Below are positions 1-5,340 of a stretch of DNA of 6,080 nucleotides, piece by piece. The translations under genes and the position numbers were made by a program. The stretch spans positions 1 through 6,080 of the forward strand of contig JAHELX010000390.1 in NCBI GenBank assembly GCA_024643945.1. Direction: 5' to 3'. Positions within the stretch are counted from its first letter, which is position 1. The number at the start of each line of letters is the position of its first letter. This DNA is from Anaerolineales bacterium (GTDB taxonomy: Bacteria; Chloroflexota; Anaerolineae; 4572-78; NAK82). The notes below the pieces were generated by a model. It was not told the DNA's origin, did no database searches, and worked only from the letters and a program-made list of their open reading frames with translations.

Positions 1-107
1 GTCCGGTCGGAATGGGTCAGGGTGTAACGACGCGGCGTGGCCGGTCCTTCCGGTGTGACGCCAGCAACAAAGCGGACGTGCAGTTTTCCGGGCTTGAGTC
101 GACGCAC
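1..107 (-). CDS. Stay-green family protein (Mg-dechelatase-like), N-terminal part
   Basis: The first 35 codons of a gene that runs off the window's left edge. Translation from the GTG at 107 gives a start like MRRLKPGKLHVRF, then GVTPEGPATPRRYTLTHSD. From memory this matches the N-terminus of bacterial stay-green (SGR) domain proteins, in which a GVTP...P.RRYTLTHSD block is the hallmark. Plant SGR removes Mg from chlorophyll a, and some bacterial homologues, including ones from non-photosynthetic Anaerolineae, are reported to dechelate chlorophyll in vitro; their natural substrate is unknown. The start is well supported: an AGGAG Shine-Dalgarno lies 6 nt upstream and an in-frame TAG immediately precedes it, so no earlier start is possible. 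It lies just downstream of the FAS1 terminator, only about 40 nt away, and no clear promoter was found there. The catalytic part is outside the window, so activity cannot be judged. Confidence 0.85.
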   Translation of the reverse strand, partial: MRRLKPGKLHVRFVAGVTPEGPATPRRYTLTHSDR

Positions 108-147
108 AGGATTCTCCTAATTGAACGTCATACAAGCTATTCGGCAG

Positions 148-186
148 AAAAAGGGATGGCACCGCCCATTACGGGGTGCCATCCCT
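148..186 (-). terminator. Intrinsic terminator of the FAS1 gene
   Basis: A perfect 12-bp inverted repeat (152-163 with 175-186, AGGGATGGCACC and its complement) encloses an 11-nt loop. In the minus-strand direction it is followed by TTTTT, giving the classic GC-rich hairpin plus U-tract. It starts 18 nt after the FAS1 stop codon and should separate FAS1 from the stay-green gene. Confidence 0.92.
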
Positions 187-204
187 ATCTAAGGGGGGAA
201 TCAC

Positions 205-852
205 TTACTTTCGATTAAAGATCTGGACTGGAGCGAAGCTCAGCGCTACTCCGCCGACCACCAGCGCCAGACCCAGGGCCAAAAGCGTCAGGAACGAGAC
301 GTCGAGCGCGTTCTCTGCACCGGTAGCCGGCAAAGCGGCGGGCGTCTCCTGGGGCGGCAGCAGCACGCTGTCGATGACGTGGATGACGCCGTTAGAGGCC
401 TCGATGTCGGTGATGATGACCTGGGCGTCGTTGATCATAACCTTGTCGCCGTCAACCGTGATGGAAACCGGCTGGCCCAAAACGGTGTCAGCCGAAGTCA
501 GGTTGACCACGTCAGAGGCCATCACCTTGCCGCTCACCACGTGGTAGAGCAAGATGTCAGTCAGAGCTGGGATGTCGTTCAACAGCGCTTCCACGGTACC
601 TGCCGGCAGCTTGGCAAAGGCATCGTCGGTGGGAGCAAAGACGGTGAACGGCCCTTCGCCCTTCAGCGTATCCACCAGACCGGCCGCTTGAACCGCCGCC
701 ACCAGGGTCGTAAACCGGCCATCTTCAACCGCAATGTCAACAATGTCCTTGTCAGCCTGGTAGGCCGGCGCCGCCAGGGCAGGGACTACACCAACGACGA
801 GCAAAACCATCGCCAGCATCAGGGGCATTACTTTTGTTACTCGGCTAAACAT
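205..852 (-). CDS. Fasciclin (FAS1) domain surface protein with LPXTG-like anchor
   Basis: A 215-residue exported protein. Residues 1-28 form a signal peptide (basic start, long hydrophobic core, ALA/A cleavage site near 27). A single FAS1 domain spans about 32-166: the H1-type block [13 protein letters not shown] (67-79), the central YH motif in LLYHVV (101-106), and the H2-type block [13 protein letters not shown] (154-166). The C-terminus has LPATG at 174-178, a hydrophobic segment at about 187-207 and a tail ending in RK, which is the layout of a sortase sorting signal. FAS1 domains mediate adhesion and cell-surface interactions; ligand and partner are unknown here. The ATG at 852 has AAGGAG 10 nt upstream. 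It is a single-gene unit with its own strong promoter (1020-1048) and terminator (148-186). Sortase anchoring is inferred: no sortase gene is visible, and the tail could instead act only as a membrane anchor. Confidence 0.93.
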   Translation of the reverse strand: MFSRVTKVMPLMLAMVLLVVGVVPALAAPAYQADKDIVDIAVEDGRFTTLVAAVQAAGLVDTLKGEGPFTVFAPTDDAFAKLPAGTVEALLNDIPALTDILLYHVVSGKVMASDVVNLTSADTVLGQPVSITVDGDKVMINDAQVIITDIEASNGVIHVIDSVLLPPQETPAALPATGAENALDVSFLTLLALGLALVVGGVALSFAPVQIFNRK

Positions 853-1013
853 TTTTCAATCACTCCTTAACTTGATTTTTTGAATAGATTTGATACGTTG
901 CACTATGTGCTTTAAACCAGTTCGCCTTCATCAATAATCGCTATGAGAAGCTCCCTCCTTTTTCCATCATAGTCGGAATTGTATTGAACAGATACTGCAT
1001 AACCTTGATGTAC
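853..1013 (-). other. Long 5' leader of the FAS1 mRNA
   Basis: If transcription starts near 1013, as the promoter predicts, the FAS1 message has a leader of about 160 nt. It contains a stem of CTATGA with TCATAG (967-972 with 941-946), extended by three more pairs after a 2-nt bulge. The loop holds AAGGAGG (960-954), a full anti-16S match with no ATG, GTG or TTG at usable distance. A second small hairpin, GCAC-ATA-GTGC, sits at 910-900. A 23-codon frame (ATG at 931, stop TGA next to the FAS1 Shine-Dalgarno) exists but has no good binding site of its own. No known riboswitch class was recognised. Confidence 0.45.
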
Positions 1014-1019
1014 GAGCCT

Positions 1020-1048
1020 ATTATACCATATTGTCAATATTTTGTCAA
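1020..1048 (-). promoter_or_regulatory. Consensus sigma-70-type promoter of the FAS1 gene
   Basis: Read on the minus strand, TTGACA (1048-1043) is followed after exactly 17 nt by TATAAT (1025-1020). TG one base upstream of the -10 box makes it an extended -10 as well. Both hexamers match consensus fully, so the predicted start of transcription is near 1013. It lies between the HtrA terminator and the FAS1 leader, where a promoter is expected. Confidence 0.9.
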
Positions 1049-1065
1049 TACCTTGTAAAGGTATT
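1028..1065 (-). promoter_or_regulatory. Palindromic operator candidates over the FAS1 promoter
   Basis: Two perfect inverted repeats overlap or flank the -35 box. One is AATACCTT-TAC-AAGGTATT (1047-1065, 8-3-8), which runs into the -35. The other is ATATTGACAATAT (1028-1040, 6-1-6), which fills the spacer between -35 and -10. TATTGACA also occurs twice, 11 bp apart, one helical turn. Sites placed like this usually bind repressors; the regulator is not in the window, and AT-rich palindromes can arise by chance. Confidence 0.55.
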
Positions 1066-1097
1066 TTCCAAATTGGTCGTATACGGGCAAACAAATA

Positions 1098-1122
1098 GCC
1101 GGAGTTGGGGAGCGACTCCGGC
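1098..1122 (-). terminator. Probable terminator of the htrA gene
   Basis: A perfect 8-bp stem (GCCGGAGT at 1098-1105 with ACTCCGGC at 1115-1122) has a 9-nt loop. Downstream on the minus strand comes TATTTGTTTG, an interrupted U-rich tract, so termination may be weaker than at 148-186. It lies 45 nt past the htrA stop and before the FAS1 promoter. Confidence 0.7.
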
Positions 1123-1166
1123 CTCGAGAGAGCTTGACTATTCAGTTTTCGGTGTTTATGTAGACG

Positions 1167-2423
1167 CTAAGGCTGATTGCTTGCCGCGGCGGGGCGAGTG
1201 TCAAGGACAACTTTAACCGTCTGTTGCTGCCCATCGCGCAGAATGCTGAGCGTGACTGCCTGGCCCGCGCGGGTGTTATCCGTCAGATAGCTCAACAGGT
1301 CGTCGAACTTGCGCACCGGTTGCTCATCAATGGCGACGATGACGTCGCCACCTGCCGGCACGTCCTGGCCTTCAAAGGTGACCGTCTGATCACTACCTTG
1401 CAGGCCAGCCTTTTCGGCCGGGCTGTCACCCACTACCTCCACTACCAGCACGCCGCGCTCCACAGACAGGTCCATCGCTTTGGCCAGGTCGGGGCCCAGC
1501 GTCGTTCCGGAGATGCCCAGCCAGGGATGATCGTAGTGCCCATCACTGACCAAAGCCGGGACTACGCGTTTGACGATGTTGACAGGTACGGCAAAGCCCA
1601 CGCCCAGGAAACTGCCTTGGCCGCCCGGGCCCGTCCCCGGCACGATCGCAGTAGTGACACCAATAACTTCACCCCGCTCGTTCAGCAGTGGGCCGCCCGA
1701 ATTGCCGGGGTTAATGGCAGCATCGGTCTGGATGATGTCCGGGATGACGAAGTCAGTGTTACTGGCCGGCAACGTCCGTCCCAGGGCGCTGATAATGCCT
1801 GAGGTAAGCGTGCCTTCCAGGCCAAATGGATTGCCGATGGCGATGGCGCGCTGGCCGACCACGAGTTGGCTGGAATCGGCCAGGCTGACCGGATGTAATT
1901 CAGATGAGTCCACATTGACCTTAATAACCGCCAGATCACTACCCGGGTCAGTGGCCACCACAGTAGCCGGCAGCGTCACATCATCGTAGAAGGTCACTTC
2001 CACTTTGCTGGCCCCATCCACGACATGGTTGTTGGTGACGATGTGTCCCTCTGCGTCGTAGACAAAGCCTGAGCCCTGGCCATACTGGTAAAGGTCAGGG
2101 GGTTGTGAATTACCAAAAAAGCCGAAACTATCAGGCTGCTGGACCTGCTTGGTCACCTGGATGTTGACGACGGAGGGATTGACCTGGGCGTAGACAGAAG
2201 TCAGAATCTGCGTCTCGACGTCTGTCCCGGTAGAGTCTGGCCTAGCCAGCGGCGGAAGGGACGTCGCTGCTGGAACTGGCGCGACTTGCGGGGCTGGTCT
2301 CGCTGCGGCACTTGGCGCTGTTTGAAGCAGGGGAAGTTGGCCAATGGAGAGGCCACAGCCGGCAAGGGTAAGCGCGACGGCCAGCAGGACCGTCGCAAAC
2401 AAAAAGGTGCGATGCTGTTTCAT
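1167..2423 (-). CDS. htrA: HtrA/DegP-type serine protease, lipoprotein, one PDZ domain
   Basis: A 418-residue extracytoplasmic protease that degrades or refolds damaged envelope proteins. Residues 1-23 form a lipoprotein signal peptide with lipobox LAGC, the lipidated cysteine being Cys23. A Pro/Ala-rich linker (about 30-62) leads to a trypsin-like domain (about 70-290) with the complete triad: His133 in TNNHVVDG, Asp163 in GSDLAVIKV and Ser242 in NPGNSGGPL. One PDZ domain follows (about 298-405) for substrate recognition; the second PDZ of DegP is absent, as in DegS and many Gram-positive HtrA proteins. The ATG at 2423 has GAGGAG 9 nt upstream and places the signal peptide correctly. It is a single-gene unit with its own candidate promoter (2451-2479) and a terminator at 1098-1122. 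HtrA genes are often induced by envelope stress; the palindromes in its promoter would fit control, but no sensor genes are adjacent. Confidence 0.95.
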   Translation of the reverse strand: MKQHRTFLFATVLLAVALTLAGCGLSIGQLPLLQTAPSAAARPAPQVAPVPAATSLPPLARPDSTGTDVETQILTSVYAQVNPSVVNIQVTKQVQQPDSFGFFGNSQPPDLYQYGQGSGFVYDAEGHIVTNNHVVDGASKVEVTFYDDVTLPATVVATDPGSDLAVIKVNVDSSELHPVSLADSSQLVVGQRAIAIGNPFGLEGTLTSGIISALGRTLPASNTDFVIPDIIQTDAAINPGNSGGPLLNERGEVIGVTTAIVPGTGPGGQGSFLGVGFAVPVNIVKRVVPALVSDGHYDHPWLGISGTTLGPDLAKAMDLSVERGVLVVEVVGDSPAEKAGLQGSDQTVTFEGQDVPAGGDVIVAIDEQPVRKFDDLLSYLTDNTRAGQAVTLSILRDGQQQTVKVVLDTRPAAASNQP

Positions 2424-2450
2424 GTCTGTTGTCTCCTCAAGTAGGGCGAT

Positions 2451-2484
2451 GCTATATCTAACACATGTGGGTATTACAAGTAAT
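2451..2484 (-). promoter_or_regulatory. Candidate htrA promoter with overlapping palindromes
   Basis: On the minus strand TTGTAA (2479-2474) and TATAGC (2456-2451) are separated by 17 nt, each matching four of six consensus bases. The start of transcription would be near 2444, leaving a leader of about 20 nt. ATTAC-TT-GTAAT (2473-2484) overlaps the -35, and CACATGTG (2462-2469) lies in the spacer. The hexamers are only moderate, so the promoter call is tentative. Confidence 0.5.
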
Positions 2485-2560
2485 CTACTGATACACCTGT
2501 TACATTAAAGCAAGCTTAAACTATAGTTAGAATTACGTTAGATCGGCCTGCGTACCGCAT

Positions 2561-2692
2561 GCCCAGCAACACCCCTCCCACTGAAGGAGTAATCATCCGG
2601 CTCAGGCTCTCCAGGGAGGCAGACAGGCTCACCGTGCCACCTACCTTCTCCGGGTAGACCGCCTTGGTGAGAGCACTGCTGAGGATCGTGTT
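2561..2692 (-). pseudogene. Remnant of a major facilitator (MFS) transporter
   Basis: Read on the minus strand from 2692, an open frame gives [20 protein letters not shown] followed by SLSASLESLSRMITPSVGGV and LLG. From memory this resembles the loop and helix near the C-terminal third of 12-helix drug-efflux MFS proteins (pattern LT..V.PEE.GG.LGLS.SLESL.R...P..GG.LLG). Only about 44 residues are recognisable; the frame then runs through unrelated residues to a TAA at 2518-2516. The helices expected before and after are missing, and there is no start codon or ribosome binding site. Homology begins at the last base of the aldo/keto reductase stop codon, in another frame, which suggests a deletion joined the two. 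A functional small protein is unlikely. Confidence 0.6.
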
Positions 2693-3684
2693 TAGTGTTG
2701 TAAGTCTTCGCTGGTCGCATCCAGCGCAGCCACTTCTTGGTCGGTCAGACGCCAGCCCAGTGCAGCCACGTTATCCTGGGCCTGGTGGGCATTCTTGGCG
2801 CCAGGGATGGGTACCGCCCCTTTGCAGATCACCCAGTTTAATGCGACCTGGGCCGGGGTCTTGTCGCCATGCGCTTCGCCTATCTCATGCAAGAGGCCAA
2901 TCAGGGACTGGATTTCGGCCAGGTATTCGCGCTTGAAGCGCCGCCCGCGCAACCCCGGCGGCGGGTTCTCCGGCGTGTATTTGCCGGTTAACAGACCCTG
3001 CGCCAGCGGGCTATAGGCGATCAAGGTGATGTTTTGCTGGCGACACAGATCGAGCAAGCCGCTGCGCTCGGGTTGGCGATGCAACAGGCTGTACTGGACC
3101 TGGTTAGAGGCCAATGGTATGCCGCGCTGCTTCAGGGCGGCAAGCGCGCGCCGTGTCTGCTCCGGATTGTAGTTGGAAACCCCCACCGTGCGGACCAACC
3201 CTGCCTCGACTGCATCGGCTAATCCGCCCATCCAGGTCTCGATGGGTACCGGCGGAAAGGGCTGATGAATCTGGTACAAATCTACCTGGGCCAGGTCTAA
3301 ACGATCTAGACTTCCTCGCAGTGCGCGCAGCAGACTCTTCTGCCGCAATCGCCACGGATAAGGGAAGAACTTGGTTGCCACGACCACATGCCTGCTCCCG
3401 GCGCGGACAAACTGCCCCAGCAGGCGCTCCGAGCGACCACGTCCGTAGAGTTCGGCTGTGTCGAAGAAATTGATGCCCGCCTCTCGGCTGACCCCAAAGG
3501 CGGCCTGCAGGTCGGCATCGGTATAGCCACCACGGCCATACCCCCAAAACAACCGGTCGCCCCAGGCCCAGGTGCCAATCCCCAAGGGGCTGATGAGCAG
3601 GTTGCTGGAACCTAAGGAGATACGTTCTCGTTGCTTATTCATTTCTTGTTGCTCATTTATTTCAACAGCTTGTTGCGGGTTCAT
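2692..3684 (-). CDS. Aldo/keto reductase family oxidoreductase
   Basis: A 330-residue cytosolic (beta/alpha)8-barrel enzyme that should reduce aldehydes or ketones with NADPH; the substrate cannot be read from sequence. The catalytic tetrad is complete: Asp75 and Tyr80 in [14 protein letters not shown], Lys105 in [11 protein letters not shown], and His140 in LYQIHQP. Cofactor-site blocks are present: GVSNYN (168-173), [13 protein letters not shown] (224-236) and [11 protein letters not shown] (291-301). The GTWAWGD start recalls the subgroup that includes plant chloroplast reductases of the pyridoxal-reductase type, a guess from memory. The ATG at 3684 overlaps the lactate dehydrogenase stop as ATGA, with GGAGG 7 nt upstream inside the last codons of that gene, so the two are cotranscribed and probably translationally coupled. 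The first 20 residues (Gln/Glu/Asn-rich) are an extension; an alternative start at Met15 has a poorer binding site. No clear terminator follows. Confidence 0.93.
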   Translation of the reverse strand: MNPQQAVEINEQQEMNKQRERISLGSSNLLISPLGIGTWAWGDRLFWGYGRGGYTDADLQAAFGVSREAGINFFDTAELYGRGRSERLLGQFVRAGSRHVVVATKFFPYPWRLRQKSLLRALRGSLDRLDLAQVDLYQIHQPFPPVPIETWMGGLADAVEAGLVRTVGVSNYNPEQTRRALAALKQRGIPLASNQVQYSLLHRQPERSGLLDLCRQQNITLIAYSPLAQGLLTGKYTPENPPPGLRGRRFKREYLAEIQSLIGLLHEIGEAHGDKTPAQVALNWVICKGAVPIPGAKNAHQAQDNVAALGWRLTDQEVAALDATSEDLQH

Positions 3685-4628
3685 TCTAGTGCCTCCATAG
3701 CATCAATCGCATTTCGGATGACTTGGGCGCTGGCTGCCAGCGCTGCCAGCTCCTCTTCACTGAGAGGAAGCGGAAACGTCGTCAGGATGCCTTTGCCGCC
3801 AACCAGATGCGGCAGAGAGACCGTCACGTCGGCCACGCCAGCCACATCAGACATCGGCGTGCACAATGTAAGGATGGCCCGCTGGTCGTGCACAATGACG
3901 TCAACGATGCGAGCCAGGGCACCCCCAATGCCATAATAGGTAGACCCCTTGCCGGCAATGATATGATAGGCTGCTCGTCGTACTTTGCGGTCAATGGCTT
4001 GTTGCACGTCCTCATCCAGACACATGTCTCGCAGGCGGCAGAAAGCTTCGAGCGTCATACCGCCTATGGTCACCAGCGACCAGGTCAGCACCTCAGAGTC
4101 GCCATGCTCACCAATCACGTAGGCATGCACGTGATGAGGATCCACGCCGAAGTGACTCCCCAATAGAGTCCGGAAACGTGCCGTATCCAGAGTCGTCCCG
4201 GATCCGATCACCCGGTGGGAAGGAACGCCCAGGTCGGCCGCATAATGGGCCGCCAGGTGCGTCATTACATCTACGGGATTGGTGGCAACCAGCAGAATCG
4301 CGTCGGGCGCATAGGTCAGGATTTGGTGCACTACCTCTTGGAAGACGGCTGCATTCCGTTCCAAGAGCTGCAACCGGGTCTCGTCGGGCCGTTGGCTAAC
4401 GCCAGCGGTGATGATCACGACCCGGCTGCCTTTCAGGTCCGCATAGTCGCCGGCGGTCACCCGCAGCGGGTGGGCAAAGGGCACCGCATGCAGAATGTCG
4501 TCTGCTTCAGCCTGGGAGCGCGCCTCATTCTTATCTACCAACACGATCTCGCGGCCTATGCCTTGCATCACCAGTGCATAGGCCGCCGTCGAACCGACCA
4601 GTCCACTACCAACCACGCCAATCTTCAT
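3681..4628 (-). CDS. ldh: L-lactate dehydrogenase, probably FBP-activated
   Basis: A 315-residue cytosolic enzyme interconverting pyruvate and L-lactate with NADH/NAD+. The N-terminal Rossmann motif is [13 protein letters not shown] (7-19), with Asp32 binding the adenosine ribose. The mobile loop reads [13 protein letters not shown]: Gln79 at the specificity position points to lactate rather than malate dehydrogenase (which has Arg there), and Arg85 is the loop arginine. Further active-site residues are Asn117, Asp148, Arg151 in DTARFR, and His175 in GEHGDSE. Arg153 and His168 match Arg173 and His188 of Bacillus enzymes, which bind fructose 1,6-bisphosphate, so allosteric activation by FBP is likely. 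The ATG at 4628 has AAGGGAG about 8 nt upstream. It is first in an operon with the aldo/keto reductase, suggesting a role in NADH reoxidation and carbonyl reduction. The control region upstream is unusual (see 4674-4748). Confidence 0.95.
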   Translation of the reverse strand: MKIGVVGSGLVGSTAAYALVMQGIGREIVLVDKNEARSQAEADDILHAVPFAHPLRVTAGDYADLKGSRVVIITAGVSQRPDETRLQLLERNAAVFQEVVHQILTYAPDAILLVATNPVDVMTHLAAHYAADLGVPSHRVIGSGTTLDTARFRTLLGSHFGVDPHHVHAYVIGEHGDSEVLTWSLVTIGGMTLEAFCRLRDMCLDEDVQQAIDRKVRRAAYHIIAGKGSTYYGIGGALARIVDVIVHDQRAILTLCTPMSDVAGVADVTVSLPHLVGGKGILTTFPLPLSEEELAALAASAQVIRNAIDAMEALE

Positions 4629-4673
4629 CTATCTGTCTCCCTTGCACCTCGTTGCATTCAAAGGCTTCCCGAA

Positions 4674-4682
4674 ATCATATCA
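4674..4682 (-). promoter_or_regulatory. Extended -10 promoter of the ldh operon
   Basis: TGATATGAT on the minus strand (4682-4674) is an extended -10 element (TGn plus TATGAT, five of six). No -35 hexamer is found 17 nt upstream (CATCAC, no matches). That suggests dependence on the extended -10 or on an activator. A start near 4667 gives a leader of about 40 nt. The 12-bp palindrome ATATCATGATAT (4677-4688) overlaps the -10. Confidence 0.55.
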
Positions 4683-4686
4683 TGAT

Positions 4687-4701
4687 ATCACAAACCGTGA
4701 T
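4687..4701. repeat. Inverted repeat ATCAC-N5-GTGAT upstream of ldh
   Basis: A 5-5-5 inverted repeat (ATCAC at 4687-4691, GTGAT at 4697-4701) sits where the missing -35 would be. It could be an operator. The half-sites are oriented opposite to the usual CRP/FNR order, so assignment to that family is not supported. Confidence 0.35.
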
Positions 4702-4709
4702 GCCTGTCC

Positions 4710-4748
4710 TTAACCTAGAATTAACCCTACCTTAAGAGAACCTTATGC
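4710..4748. promoter_or_regulatory. 11-bp-periodic TTAACC array, PhoB/OmpR-type site candidate
   Basis: On the plus strand TTAACC starts at 4710 and 4721, TTAAGA at 4732 and TTATGC at 4743, each exactly 11 bp from the last. Direct repeats of a TTAAC-like hexamer with a 5-bp gap are the known architecture of PhoP/PhoB-family winged-helix response-regulator sites. The array ends just upstream of the -35 position of the ldh promoter, a usual place for an activator. The last copy is degenerate. Confidence 0.5.
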
Positions 4749-4830
4749 TGCTTGTGTAGCACAGCGCCCTGAAGCGGCGGGATCCCCGTCCCTCCCGGAT
4801 ATTGACGCGGGCCAGCGTGACGGGCATACG

Positions 4831-5325
4831 CTACCAGCCCTCTGTTCCCGGCTCCCCTTTGAACGGCCCCACAATATCGTTGGTGACCCAGCCCCCGTAG
4901 AAACCGCCCGCTTGCGCTCGCACTCGTTCTCCATCCACATAGCATGCGTCCATCAGATGGGGATAGAAAGCCAAGTAGCCTTTGATTGCCTCATAGCCCG
5001 GTGTGGGGTCGGGATAGCACCAGGCGGCATTTGGTACCTGCTTGTCACCCAAACTGACTGTGTAGTAGGCCGCCTGGCCCTTCCACTCACACCAGGTCGC
5101 GCGGTCAGTCGCCGCCAGGTGTTCCATCTTGATGTCGTCGGGAGGGATATAGTAGACAGGGGGATGGCTGGTCTCCAACACTCGCCTGGCACGACGCGTC
5201 TCAGCAATGACCATGCCGTTGAAAATTACCTGGATATGCCTGGCCGAGTCCTCAACCCGAGGTGGACGCGGATAATCCCAAACCGATTCCTGGCCGGGGC
5301 CGGGTGGAATACGTCTCCGATTCAT
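4831..5325 (-). CDS. DUF427 domain protein
   Basis: A 164-residue soluble protein of the DUF427 family (also named NTP_transf_9), whose function is not established. The family blocks are all present: ETSHPPVYYIP (51-61), CEWKG (79-83), YPDPTPG (104-110), GFYGGW (141-146) and GPFKG (153-157), giving one full domain at about 26-160. There is no signal peptide or membrane segment. The frame stays open upstream to 5415, but the start was set at the ATG at 5325: GAGGAG lies 9 nt upstream, whereas the ATG at 5334 touches the Shine-Dalgarno and longer versions would overlap the deacetylase gene. Only 13 nt separate it from the deacetylase stop, so both are probably on one message. About 200 nt of intergenic DNA follow, with only a weak 5-bp hairpin (4814-4832) and no convincing terminator. 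Confidence 0.9.
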   Translation of the reverse strand: MNRRRIPPGPGQESVWDYPRPPRVEDSARHIQVIFNGMVIAETRRARRVLETSHPPVYYIPPDDIKMEHLAATDRATWCEWKGQAAYYTVSLGDKQVPNAAWCYPDPTPGYEAIKGYLAFYPHLMDACYVDGERVRAQAGGFYGGWVTNDIVGPFKGEPGTEGW

Positions 5326-5334
5326 AGCAGTCAT

Positions 5335-5340
5335 CTCCTC
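5335..5340 (-). promoter_or_regulatory. Ribosome binding site that fixes the DUF427 start
   Basis: GAGGAG on the minus strand overlaps the TGA stop codon of the deacetylase gene (5341-5339). Spacing is zero to the ATG at 5334 but 9 nt to the ATG at 5325, which decides for the latter and suggests translational coupling of the two genes. Confidence 0.75.

Noticed and set aside
912..1094. A 60-codon minus-strand frame between FAS1 and htrA
   Set aside because: It runs straight through the FAS1 promoter, has no ribosome binding site and resembles no known protein; no start codon in this frame lies downstream of the promoter.
1224..1802. Long plus-strand frame opposite htrA
   Set aside because: It is antisense to a gene with a full catalytic triad and shows no domain, signal or ribosome binding site of its own.
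2538..2720. A 60-codon minus-strand frame overlapping the reductase 3' end
   Set aside because: It is the wrong frame of the MFS remnant; the transporter-like residues are in another frame and this one has no recognisable features.
4732..4827. A 31-codon minus-strand frame (MPVTLARVNIREGRG start) after the DUF427 gene, faintly like a 4-oxalocrotonate tautomerase start
   Set aside because: The similarity covers about 15 residues, lacks the normal Pro1-Ile/Tyr pattern and ends quickly. It could be a gene remnant, but chance is as likely.
4814..4832. Hairpin AGCGT-N9-ACGCT at the DUF427 stop codon
   Set aside because: Only 5 bp with no T-tract, so it does not qualify as a terminator.
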